Positions 9,363-17,207 of a stretch of 46,328 nucleotides of DNA are shown here, one piece after another. Numbering within the stretch: position 1 is the first letter of the stretch; each line of letters opens with the position of its first letter. The translations under genes and the position numbers were made by a program. The stretch comes from Oribacterium sp. (GTDB lineage: Bacteria > Bacillota_A > Clostridia > Lachnospirales > Lachnospiraceae): contig JAGAXP010000305.1 of the NCBI GenBank assembly GCA_017940955.1, forward strand, positions 1 to 46,328, read 5' to 3'. The notes under the pieces were generated by a model, which saw nothing but the letters and a program-made list of their open reading frames with translations, was not told where the DNA came from and did not search any database.

Positions 9363-9391
9363 AAGATAACATAGGAAAAACGTAAAATCAA
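9363..9391 (-). promoter_or_regulatory. Sigma-A-type promoter for the rimP-nusA-infB operon
   Basis: On the minus strand TTGATT (9386-9391), a 17-bp spacer and TATCTT (9363-9368). The predicted transcript start near 9356 gives a leader of about 70 bases that contains the 9310-9338 hairpin. Confidence 0.6.
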
Positions 9392-9422
9392 TAGTTTTTC
9401 AAAAATTGTGAAAATCTGTTTC

Positions 9423-10802
9423 TTACATAAGTCCACGGATAAGGATGATAAGAATAAGTATCGGAAGAACGAACCGGAAGTAGTTCTTTACTCCCGGATG
9501 GAGTTTCATGCCCTCTCCCTTGTTGCATTCATTCAGGTAGTTATCAAAACCCCAGCCCCATTTGCTAACGCAGAAAAGGAGGTATATAAGGGAACCGCCG
9601 GGAAGCAGAAGGTTTGATACGATGAAATCCTCTGAATCAAGAATGTCCCTTGCTCCTATCAGATGAACATTGGACCAGATATTGTAACCGAGTACACAAG
9701 GTATGCTTGTGATAAGTATGAAAATACAGTTTACAAGAACCGCTTTCTTTCTTGTCCATTTGAAATTATCAATGGAGGTGGACAGGAGGTTCTCAAAAAC
9801 GGTTATTACTGTACTGAAGCTTGCAAAGGACATGAACAGGAAGAAAAGTGTACCCCAGAGCTGTCCACCGGTCATGCTCATAAATACCTTGGGGAGAGTC
9901 ATGAAAATGAGACTCGGACCTGCATCGGGATCTACATTGAAACTGAAGCAGGCAGGGAAAATGATGAGACCTGATACTATGGCAACAAAAGTGTCCAGAG
10001 CGCAGATCCTTACGGATTCACTGACAAGCGTAAAGCGGTCAGACATGTAGGAACCAAAGATCTCCATACATGCAACGCCGAGACTCAGGGTGAAGAACGC
10101 CTGGTTCATGGCTGCGGAAACAGCCGAGCCGAGACCTCTTAGGATACTTCCGTTTCCTGCTTCTGCTACTTTTTCAAGGTTTGGAACAAGGTAAAAATTG
10201 ATTCCCTTTGCGGCTCCCGGCAGAGTAATACTGTGGATAGCGAGGATTACGATCAGAGCAAGAAGAACAGTCATCATGGCTGTTGTTACTTTTTCCAGAC
10301 CTTTCTGGATTCCGAAGGAACATACAAGGAAACCCAACAGAACTGTCAGCATCATACAGATCATCATTTCTTCAGGATCTGAAAGAAGGCCGACAAAAAC
10401 GGAATCTACTTCATCCAGGGAAATATTGTTGAATTTACCGACGGCAAATTTCATAAAGTATGAAACCATCCAGCCGGAAACAGTTGTGTAGTACATCATA
10501 AGGATGTAAGCACCGGCAATGGCAAACCATCCGTGAATATGCCATTTGCTGCCGTAGGGTTCCAGATTTTTATATGCCAGCACTGCACTCTTACGGGAGG
10601 CGCGTCCCACTGCAAGCTCCATGGTGAGAACCGGAACACCCATGATTACAAGGAAGATAAGGTAGAATATGACAAATATTCCTCCTCCGTTCTGACCCGC
10701 CAGGTACGGGAATTTCCATACGTTTCCTATTCCTATGGCGCAACCGGCACTTACCAGAAGAAAGCCCAGTCTTGATTTAAAACTTTCACGATTATCGTTC
10801 AT
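9423..10802 (-). CDS. Neurotransmitter:sodium symporter (NSS/SNF) family transporter
   Basis: 459 residues, about 11-12 membrane helices, the usual bacterial NSS size. The first helix carries GCAIGIGNVWKFPYLAGQNGGG (about 19-40), the unwound segment that binds substrate and sodium in LeuT. The conserved cytoplasmic block GVPVLTMELAVGR follows near 55-67. It imports an amino acid or similar compound with sodium across the membrane; the substrate cannot be read from sequence. ATG start with GAGGAG directly upstream. An intrinsic terminator ends only about 11 bases before the start codon (10814-10843), so expression probably depends on readthrough or on a leader switch. No strong hairpin directly follows the stop. 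Confidence 0.93.
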   Translation of the reverse strand: MNDNRESFKSRLGFLLVSAGCAIGIGNVWKFPYLAGQNGGGIFVIFYLIFLVIMGVPVLTMELAVGRASRKSAVLAYKNLEPYGSKWHIHGWFAIAGAYILMMYYTTVSGWMVSYFMKFAVGKFNNISLDEVDSVFVGLLSDPEEMMICMMLTVLLGFLVCSFGIQKGLEKVTTAMMTVLLALIVILAIHSITLPGAAKGINFYLVPNLEKVAEAGNGSILRGLGSAVSAAMNQAFFTLSLGVACMEIFGSYMSDRFTLVSESVRICALDTFVAIVSGLIIFPACFSFNVDPDAGPSLIFMTLPKVFMSMTGGQLWGTLFFLFMSFASFSTVITVFENLLSTSIDNFKWTRKKAVLVNCIFILITSIPCVLGYNIWSNVHLIGARDILDSEDFIVSNLLLPGGSLIYLLFCVSKWGWGFDNYLNECNKGEGMKLHPGVKNYFRFVLPILILIILIRGLM

Positions 10803-10813
10803 AAAATCTCCTC

Positions 10814-10843
10814 AAAAAAGGGCTTGCAGCATACTGCAAGCCC
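10814..10843 (-). terminator. Intrinsic terminator immediately before the symporter ribosome site
   Basis: On the minus strand a 10-bp stem, GGGCTTGCAG/CTGCAAGCCC with a 4-base loop, is followed by six T's that run into the GAGGAG ribosome site. It may terminate the upstream SARP-like gene or act as a leader attenuator of the symporter. Confidence 0.8.
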
Positions 10844-10860
10844 TGAATTATTTATACAGA

Positions 10861-10901
10861 GCCGCCGGATAAAAAGGTGTCGGTCAAAAATGACCGGCGG
10901 C
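10861..10901 (-). promoter_or_regulatory. Structured leader with two competing stems upstream of the symporter
   Basis: GCCGCCGG (10861-10868) pairs with CCGGCGGC (10894-10901), while the inner CGGTCA (10881-10886) pairs with TGACCG (10891-10896). The two pairings share bases 10894-10896, so they exclude one another. It matches no riboswitch class I can recognise. It could equally be the 3' end of the SARP-like mRNA. Confidence 0.4.
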
Positions 10902-10944
10902 TTACACGGTTAATGATAAGAAGTTTATCCTTCATACCGGGACC

Positions 10945-12207
10945 TTATAAAAGGTCTGCGTTCTTTGCATTCTCCAAAACCGATGGAATCTCGGCAAGAG
11001 AAACAATGCGGTACTTGAGCTCGGCACGGGAACCGGCAAGTTCCTTAAGCTTCTTGGAAATTCTGTGATAGATTATGCCGCAATCTTCTTTTTTGGTACC
11101 TATCAGAAGAAGGAGGTACTGGCTTGAGCTGTATTTGGTATAAACATCACCTTGTCTGAGTTCTGCATAGAGGGCGTTCTTCAAGGCTTCGGCTCTTGAG
11201 GACAGCTTCTCCTGATTCTGTATAGGTTTTCCTTCGTAGTCAACCAGAGTACAAAGCATCATAAAGATGGAGTTGCCTCTTCGTACCAGGTTACGACGGA
11301 GAACATTGTAAACGTCGATGAAGCTTGAGAATGCGCAGTAGTATGAACCAAGGCTGCGACTGTCACCCTTACTGTTTTTAAGAGCTGCATCACGCTCAAG
11401 GATACCGGCCTGGATTTCCTCGATATCATCGGAAACAACCTTGATGTCATCATAGATGCGTTCGTAGCACTTGATAAGGTCGTCAGGAAGAGGAACCTCC
11501 AGATCATCAAGATAATAACGGGCTGTTTTATTATAGAGCTCATAAGCTTCTTTGTATTCCTTGCGAAGGATCAATGCGTCGATAACATTGATCTGCCATC
11601 CGCCGTCAGGATAAATCTGGCTGGCTTTGCTGTAAAGCTTGTAGAGACTGGTGTAATCTTCTTTTTTTCTGTAATAATCACCGAGGAATAATACAAGCTC
11701 ATCGAAGAGATGCTTCAGCTTGACAGATTCAACGATAACCCAGTTATCTGTGGAAAATTCGGGAAGAAGTTCACCTTTATAAAGCTCTAAAGCCTGCTCG
11801 TAAAGCTTTGCTTTTGTCTCCTCATCTTCGGCTTCGGCAGCCTTACGGCAAGCGTCTGTGTAGGTCTTTACATCAAGAGTCACTTCATAGCCTTCGGGCT
11901 TCTCAATGTAGTAAACACCTTTCTTTCCTTCGATATACCGCTTTCCGGGAACACCGCTTTTTTTAAGCTGTGTTCTTGCCTGATGGAGCAGGTTGTTAAG
12001 GCTGTTGTTTTCGTCAAGAAGATCCTTGTAGCCGAAAACTCCGTCGATCAGCTCTCTCTTGGAGATGCCCTTCTTATAATTTAAAAGAATGATCTGGATA
12101 AGCTTTAAGAAATTTGCTTTGTTATTCTGCCCGAGGCCCATGTACTGTCCGTTAACAGAAATGGAAAAACCACCGAGCATACGTATGTCTATTTTGTTTT
12201 CACTCAT
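10945..12207 (-). CDS. SARP/BTAD-type regulator with a degenerate GGDEF-like C-terminus
   Basis: 420 residues. Residues 5-103 form an OmpR-like winged helix of the SARP type (IRMLGGFSISVNG, then SKRELIDGVFGY and LNNLLHQARTQLKK, ending KGVYYI). Residues about 110-250 are a helical bacterial transcriptional activation domain with TPR-like repeats. Residues about 290-420 resemble a nucleotide-cyclase fold: GDVYTKYSSSQYLLLLIGT falls where active diguanylate cyclases have RYGGDEF, so catalysis is unlikely and it may bind a ligand. The resemblance is by eye only. ATG start with AGGGGAAA upstream and a promoter at 12231-12259. Targets are unknown; neighbours do not reveal them. Confidence 0.75.
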   Translation of the reverse strand: MSENKIDIRMLGGFSISVNGQYMGLGQNNKANFLKLIQIILLNYKKGISKRELIDGVFGYKDLLDENNSLNNLLHQARTQLKKSGVPGKRYIEGKKGVYYIEKPEGYEVTLDVKTYTDACRKAAEAEDEETKAKLYEQALELYKGELLPEFSTDNWVIVESVKLKHLFDELVLFLGDYYRKKEDYTSLYKLYSKASQIYPDGGWQINVIDALILRKEYKEAYELYNKTARYYLDDLEVPLPDDLIKCYERIYDDIKVVSDDIEEIQAGILERDAALKNSKGDSRSLGSYYCAFSSFIDVYNVLRRNLVRRGNSIFMMLCTLVDYEGKPIQNQEKLSSRAEALKNALYAELRQGDVYTKYSSSQYLLLLIGTKKEDCGIIYHRISKKLKELAGSRAELKYRIVSLAEIPSVLENAKNADLL

Positions 12208-12230
12208 AATTTCCCCTTACTTTAAGACAT

Positions 12231-12259
12231 TTTATAAGTTTCATATTAGACTTATTCAA
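12231..12259 (-). promoter_or_regulatory. Promoter of the SARP-like regulator
   Basis: Minus strand TTGAAT (12254-12259), 17-bp spacer, TATAAA (12231-12236), about 24 bases before the ATG. The 141-bp gap holds no other clear element. Confidence 0.55.
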
Positions 12260-12348
12260 ATGAAAAGTAAACAGAAAAATAAAAAATTTAAGCCTTTTTG
12301 TAATTTTTTTTGTTCGGCGTGCTGCTTTTTTAATGCGATTAAAGGTAT

Positions 12349-13026
12349 TTAAGTCCGGTTAAGCTCCCCTTCTGCCTTTGTATAAGCCTCCTCCGGGATG
12401 CCTATATCCTCAACAAAGATCTTTCCGCTGTACTCTTTTCCGGTCCCGGTCATAAGTCCGGTCTTGTTCTTTCCGAAGGTGATGGTCACATCCGCTTTTA
12501 TGCCGCATCCCAGAAGCTCTCCGGTGTCGGTATTGATGCCGGAGGGCGCGTCGATGGCAAGGGTAAAGCCGCGGGTGTGAGCATTGGCCTCCTCAATGAA
12601 GCTCCTGTAAACACCTTCTACAGGGCGGTGAAGTCCTATGCCGAAGATTCCGTCGATGCAAATGTCACAGTCCGGAAGTTCATCACCGACACGGTAAAGA
12701 TTTACTCTTCCGACAAGCTTCTGAAAGTGAAACATCTGATAAAGAAATTCCCAGCTTGCTTTTTCAAGCTTTCCCACAACCCATACCACCGGGTCATAGC
12801 CTGTTTCTTTAAGCATGCGGGCAGCAGCCACTGCATCGGCTCCGTTATTGCCGACACCTGCGAGGACAAGTATGCGGGCTTCCCTCTCGTAAGTGAAATG
12901 TCTGTTTATGTAGATGGCTATCTTTGAGCTTGCGTTTTCCATAAGAGCAAGAGATTCGAACCCCATCTCTCCCATGGCTATCATGTCTGCCTTTTTGGCA
13001 ACTGTTCCTGATATCAGATCCTGCAT
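12349..13026 (-). CDS. nnrE: NAD(P)H-hydrate epimerase (YjeF N-terminal domain, stand-alone)
   Basis: 225 residues, one YjeF_N domain. Recognisable features are MGEMGFESLALMENAS near residues 17-32, the dinucleotide-binding loop GVGNNGADAVAAARML near 57-72 (family GxGNNGGDG), DGIFGIG near 130-136 and DAPSGINTDTGE near 159-170. It interconverts the R and S forms of damaged NADHX/NADPHX so that a dehydratase can repair them. In many bacteria this domain is fused to the ADP-dependent dehydratase (NnrD); here the protein ends after the epimerase, so the dehydratase must be encoded elsewhere. ATG start with GGAGGA seven bases upstream. Confidence 0.9.
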   Translation of the reverse strand: MQDLISGTVAKKADMIAMGEMGFESLALMENASSKIAIYINRHFTYEREARILVLAGVGNNGADAVAAARMLKETGYDPVVWVVGKLEKASWEFLYQMFHFQKLVGRVNLYRVGDELPDCDICIDGIFGIGLHRPVEGVYRSFIEEANAHTRGFTLAIDAPSGINTDTGELLGCGIKADVTITFGKNKTGLMTGTGKEYSGKIFVEDIGIPEEAYTKAEGELNRT

Positions 13027-13064
13027 GTGAAGTCCTCCGCAAATAAAATATAATTTATTGTATC

Positions 13065-13103
13065 AAAAAACAGCGCATAAGTCCTGATTCTGACTTATGC
13101 GCT
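13065..13103 (-). terminator. Strong intrinsic terminator after the MacB-like permease
   Basis: A 12-bp perfect stem, AGCGCATAAGTC (13072-13083) with GACTTATGCGCT (13092-13103), followed on the minus strand by G and six T's. It ends the 18308-13114 operon. Confidence 0.9.
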
Positions 13104-13113
13104 ATAGAAAATT

Positions 13114-14304
13114 TTAATCCGACCTCAGTGCGTCAATCGGGTTCAGGGTTGCCGCGCTTCTTGCGGGCATATATCCGAAAATAAGACCGATAGCAATGGA
13201 GATGCTGAAGGAGGCGATGACCCAGCCTAAGGAGGGCTGTGCATCAATGTTCATCAACTTGCCTGCCAGAGTAGTACCGATGAAGCCGACTACTATGCCG
13301 ATGAGTCCGCCCATGGAACTGGTAACAGCCGCCTCAATGACAAACTGAGTAAGTATGGTGGAACGTTTTGCACCGAGAGCTTTTCTGATACCGATCTCCC
13401 TTGTTCTCTCCGTTACGGATACCAGCATAATGTTCATGACACCCACGCCGGCAACAAGAAGTGAGATTCCTGCGATACCGCCCAGCATCAGAGACATGGA
13501 TGCGATCATCTCGTTCATGGAATCCAGGAGCTCGCTCATGGCTGTGACCTTATACAGGTCATCATTTTTAAATATGGTGTAAAGGAAATCTTCGATGAGA
13601 GTGGTGACTGTTGAGGATTCCTCAACGTACTCATCATGAAGAGTGAAGGTGTAGCTGTTGATGGTTCCGTTTCGGGACAGCTTTACGGCTGCAGTGTAGG
13701 GGATGTAAACGAAATCATCACTTCCGCCCTCGCTCATCTCGTCGCTTTCGGAGGTCTGCCGTTCAACAACGCCCACTATCTCATACTTTGTTCCGTTAAT
13801 GCTTATGCGTTGTCCGAGAGCCTTTTCGGCGCTCTCGTAATAGGTCTTCGCCACATAAAGTCCGATGACCGCAACCTTCTGTCTTGCGGCAATGTCTGCG
13901 TACTGGATGAAACGGCCTTTCTCAAGGTCATAAGCCATGATATCCAGATAGTCCTCAGAAACACCTGTAACAGAAGTGTTTGAGGAGTTTTCATTACCCA
14001 CCTTTACAGTGGCACTGACATTAACCGTAGGTGAAAGATGTGAAAAATACTTTTCGTTATCCTGATAAAAGTCATACATCTCATCAACGCTTACCGAACG
14101 GGAGCTGAGATTTGTGACATTTACGTTGATACGGTTGGTTCCCATTGAGGCAAAGCTTGAGGTCATAAAGGACATCTCGCCGTTTACTATTCCTACCAGA
14201 ATGATAACCGCCGCAACACCGATGATGATACCAAGCATCGTAAGGAACGAACGCATTTTGTTTGCCCAGATGCTCTTAAGAGCAAGATTAAATGAGTTTA
14301 GCAT
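13114..14304 (-). CDS. MacB-like ABC transporter permease (MacB_PCD + FtsX)
   Basis: About 396 residues. One N-terminal helix (ANKMRSFLTMLGIIIGVAAVIILVG), a large extracytoplasmic MacB core of about 220 residues, and three C-terminal helices of an FtsX domain with TERTREIGIRKALGAKRSTI. This is the type VII ABC architecture, which uses ATP to drive movement across the membrane without carrying the substrate through it. I choose the ATG at 14302-14304 because GGAGG sits four bases upstream; an upstream ATG at 14323-14325 lacks one. It overlaps the ATPase gene by 17 bp. Partner of the ATPase and MacA-like adaptor just upstream; substrate unknown. Confidence 0.9.
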   Translation of the reverse strand: MLNSFNLALKSIWANKMRSFLTMLGIIIGVAAVIILVGIVNGEMSFMTSSFASMGTNRINVNVTNLSSRSVSVDEMYDFYQDNEKYFSHLSPTVNVSATVKVGNENSSNTSVTGVSEDYLDIMAYDLEKGRFIQYADIAARQKVAVIGLYVAKTYYESAEKALGQRISINGTKYEIVGVVERQTSESDEMSEGGSDDFVYIPYTAAVKLSRNGTINSYTFTLHDEYVEESSTVTTLIEDFLYTIFKNDDLYKVTAMSELLDSMNEMIASMSLMLGGIAGISLLVAGVGVMNIMLVSVTERTREIGIRKALGAKRSTILTQFVIEAAVTSSMGGLIGIVVGFIGTTLAGKLMNIDAQPSLGWVIASFSISIAIGLIFGYMPARSAATLNPIDALRSD

Positions 14305-15307
14305 AGTCCTCCGCTGTTCCGTCATAAACTACTTTGCCGTCAGAGATACGGATGATTCTTTTGGCTTCAAGTGCGATGGAATTGTCATGGGTTATCATGA
14401 CTACCGTGTTTCCGTCTTCGTTGATTTCCTTAAGGAAGCCCAGCACCTGCTTTGAGGTTTTTGAATCAAGGGCACCCGTCGGCTCGTCTGCAAGTATAAG
14501 TTCGGGATCTCCCGCGAGAGCTCTCGCAATGGAAACTCTCTGCTGCTGACCACCGGAAAGCTGTGCCGGCTTCTGCATCCATTTGTCTGAAAGTCCGACG
14601 CGCTCCAGCTGCTTCATGGCACGCTCATTCTGATCAGCCTTTGGAACTCCTGCATAAAGAAGGGGCAGGCAGACATTATCAAGAAGGTTATCCTTCGGAA
14701 GCAGGTTGTACTGCTGGAAGACAAAACCGATCTTCCTGTTTCTGATGGCTGCCAGTTCGTCATCCTTCATGGAGGAGGTATCCTGACCGCTGATGAGATA
14801 TTTTCCGCTGGTGGGCACGTCCAGAGCTCCGATAATGTTCATAAGGGTAGATTTTCCCGAGCCGGATTTTCCGACTATGGCCACGAACTCTCCTTTGTAA
14901 ATGTTTATGGAGATGCCGTCATTGGCATGAACCTCTTCGGAACCCATCTTGTAGATTTTGTAAATGTCGTGGAGCTCCAGCAGAGGAAGCTCTCCGATAT
15001 GCTCTTTCGGGATGAAGACCACATTAGCATGTTCGGAGCTTGCCGAGGCTGCATCCCGGGCAGCCTTCAGCTTCGCGATTTCGTCGTGGTTTTCGGCATA
15101 CTCGTCAGGTTCTTCTTCCTCAGCTTCGTTTTCTACGGAAGTGCTTTCTGTGTCAGCAGTACTGTTATTATTTAAATGATCAGCCTCATCCTTTGAGGAA
15201 ACATCATCTGACGTAGTGTCAGAAATTGTCAAATTTTCTATTTTGAGAGATTCATTCTCCTGACTTTTTTCAGTTTTATTTTTATTGATAAAATCTTTTA
15301 ATGACAT
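14288..15307 (-). CDS. MacB-type ABC ATPase with a long acidic N-terminal extension
   Basis: 339 residues. The ATPase occupies about residues 110-339: Walker A VGKSGSGKST, Q-loop FVFQQYNLLP, signature LSGGQQQRVSIARAL, Walker B LILADEPTGALD and the switch histidine in MITHD. Residues 1-105 precede the normal start of such ATPases and are rich in Glu, Asp, Ser, Thr and Asn, for example DEADHLNNNSTADTES, and look disordered. The family is usually about 225-240 residues, so the extension is unusual and may bind a partner. ATG start. Operon SLH protein, adaptor, ATPase, permease; the 122-bp gap before it is the largest in the operon. Confidence 0.93.
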   Translation of the reverse strand: MSLKDFINKNKTEKSQENESLKIENLTISDTTSDDVSSKDEADHLNNNSTADTESTSVENEAEEEEPDEYAENHDEIAKLKAARDAASASSEHANVVFIPKEHIGELPLLELHDIYKIYKMGSEEVHANDGISINIYKGEFVAIVGKSGSGKSTLMNIIGALDVPTSGKYLISGQDTSSMKDDELAAIRNRKIGFVFQQYNLLPKDNLLDNVCLPLLYAGVPKADQNERAMKQLERVGLSDKWMQKPAQLSGGQQQRVSIARALAGDPELILADEPTGALDSKTSKQVLGFLKEINEDGNTVVMITHDNSIALEAKRIIRISDGKVVYDGTAEDYAKLI

Positions 15308-15429
15308 AATTTCCTAAACTCACACCAGGGTTATTTAAATCAGCAGTTTATTGCGGTTACAAGTATAACTATACCGGTATGGGATACGTATTTGTTCCCA
15401 TGCCGGTATATGGATTTTTGTTCTGACTA

Positions 15430-17187
15430 TTACATCGGACCGCCGCCCATGCCGCCGCTTCTGCCGCCTGAGCCACCGCTTCTGCTTCCGCCTGAACCGC
15501 CTCCGAAGCCGCCACCGTTGGGCGGACCGCCGGAGCCGCTGAAACCTCCGCCCGGCTGGCCTCCGAAGCCTCCCATCATCATGCCGGCATCATCTGAGCC
15601 GACTGTGGATTGGGAAATGTAAACCTCGTCATCTTCGCTGAGGTCTCCCGAAAGGATCTCAACGTAGCTGTCTGAAGTAAGACCAGTTTCAACGGAAACC
15701 GAATGGAAGCCCTCAGGTACATGGGAATTCTCATCTTCAGTGTAGGTCTCTCCTTCCTTATTCTTTACATAAACCTTGTCGCCTCTCTGAAGTGCATCGA
15801 TAGGGATTGCAAGAGTGTTCTCTGCCTCATCAAGGATTATGACACCCTCAACGTTCATGCCCGGAAGGAGACTTCCGAATTCAGTCATGGTAACCGTTAC
15901 AGGATAATAGGTAACACCGTTTGAAGAAGTACCTTCCATAGAAATCTTTGTTACCGTTCCCTTGAAGGTCTGGCCTTCAAAGGCATCTGCCGTAACATCC
16001 ACAGACTGCCCGACAGCAACATTGGAGATATCAAGCTCGTCAATGTTCATGTCAAAGGTCACTTCCGTCAGGTCATATATAACTGCAAGGGAAGTTGCCT
16101 GTGAACCGTTCTGTACATTCTCACCGGCATTGACAGACTTTGTGACAACAGTTCCCGAAATCGGTGCGGTGATAGTGTAGTCTTCAAAGTTATCTGAGGT
16201 TGTATCAAGGCTTGACTGTGCACTTTCCACTGAGGATTTTGCACTGTCTACCTTATCCTTGTAGGAGTCAATGATGTCTTCTATATCATCTGCTTCTGCA
16301 AGGAAAAGTGACTGCCCTGCTGTGACATAATCACCTTCGTTCACGAGGAGATCCGCAACAGTTACTGTGGAAGTAAGATTTTTAGCCTTAATGGTGAAAT
16401 CTCTTGCGGCTTCAAAAACTGCACTTCCTGAGGCATTCATGCCATTGATATTGGCAGTGGCATACATATCGGTGGTAAGTCCGCCGGGGTTTGCCACCTC
16501 GATGGTGATGTATCTTACAAGCTGTCCGCCGGCAAGTGTGGTTTCCATGGAATCCACAGAAGTAACAACACCGATGAGCTCTTCCAGCGTGTCATCAAGA
16601 ATGACTGTGGCTGTATTTCCCACAGGGATCATTGCTGCTTCCACGGAAAGAAATGGAATGTCTATTTTCATGGTGAAGTCATCATAGATCTCGGCTATTG
16701 CGGTGTTGGAATTTACCTGATCACCTATAGAGATGTTGAGGGTCTTAATGTGACCGGAATAGGGAGACTTTACGGTATTTCCGCTGAAATCCGCTACTGC
16801 CGTGTCGTAATCCTTCACGGCATCACTGTACTTGTTTTCCGAACGCTCAAGGGAGCTGGTTGCGGAACTAAGCTTTGATGTAATGGAGGAAGAATCTATC
16901 TCGTAAAGAACCTGTCCCTTTTCCACCACATCTCCTTCCTGGAAGTCTGCGGAAATGACTTTACCGTCTACCATGGAAGTGATCTTGTAACTGTTCTTTG
17001 GTGAAATGGTTCCGGAACTTGAAAGAGATGACTGGATGGTCTGTCTCGTTACGGTTCCGGTCTTTACTTTGTTATCGGATGCTGACGGCTGACTTTTTTT
17101 GGCGGTGTAGAATTTTATGCCGCCTATCACCGCTGCCAGAACTACAGCTCCGATGAGGATTTTTTTAACTGGTAATTTTAACTTCAT
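15430..17187 (-). CDS. MacA-like HlyD-family efflux adaptor with a Gly-rich C-terminal tail
   Basis: About 585 residues. An N-terminal membrane anchor (KKILIGAVVLAAVIGGIKFY) is followed by a barrel-sandwich (biotinyl-lipoyl-like) domain, a hairpin segment and beta-barrel domains, a second lipoyl-like half (GTVVTKSVNAGENV) and a membrane-proximal domain. The last 50 residues are nearly all Gly, Ser, Pro and Met (GGFGGQPGGGFSGSGG and similar), a tail seen in some Clostridia adaptors. In a Gram-positive it probably links the permease to the cell wall or to a secreted partner. I choose the ATG at 17185-17187 because GGAG lies seven bases upstream; an earlier GTG at 17211 overlaps the SLH gene stop. 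Confidence 0.9.
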   Translation of the reverse strand: MKLKLPVKKILIGAVVLAAVIGGIKFYTAKKSQPSASDNKVKTGTVTRQTIQSSLSSSGTISPKNSYKITSMVDGKVISADFQEGDVVEKGQVLYEIDSSSITSKLSSATSSLERSENKYSDAVKDYDTAVADFSGNTVKSPYSGHIKTLNISIGDQVNSNTAIAEIYDDFTMKIDIPFLSVEAAMIPVGNTATVILDDTLEELIGVVTSVDSMETTLAGGQLVRYITIEVANPGGLTTDMYATANINGMNASGSAVFEAARDFTIKAKNLTSTVTVADLLVNEGDYVTAGQSLFLAEADDIEDIIDSYKDKVDSAKSSVESAQSSLDTTSDNFEDYTITAPISGTVVTKSVNAGENVQNGSQATSLAVIYDLTEVTFDMNIDELDISNVAVGQSVDVTADAFEGQTFKGTVTKISMEGTSSNGVTYYPVTVTMTEFGSLLPGMNVEGVIILDEAENTLAIPIDALQRGDKVYVKNKEGETYTEDENSHVPEGFHSVSVETGLTSDSYVEILSGDLSEDDEVYISQSTVGSDDAGMMMGGFGGQPGGGFSGSGGPPNGGGFGGGSGGSRSGGSGGRSGGMGGGPM

Positions 17188-17207
17188 GAAATGCTCCATA
17201 TTCAAAA

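Noticed and set aside
15392..15622. Plus-strand Pro-rich frame at the end of the adaptor gene
   Set aside because: It is the reverse strand of the Gly-rich tail of the adaptor; no start signals.
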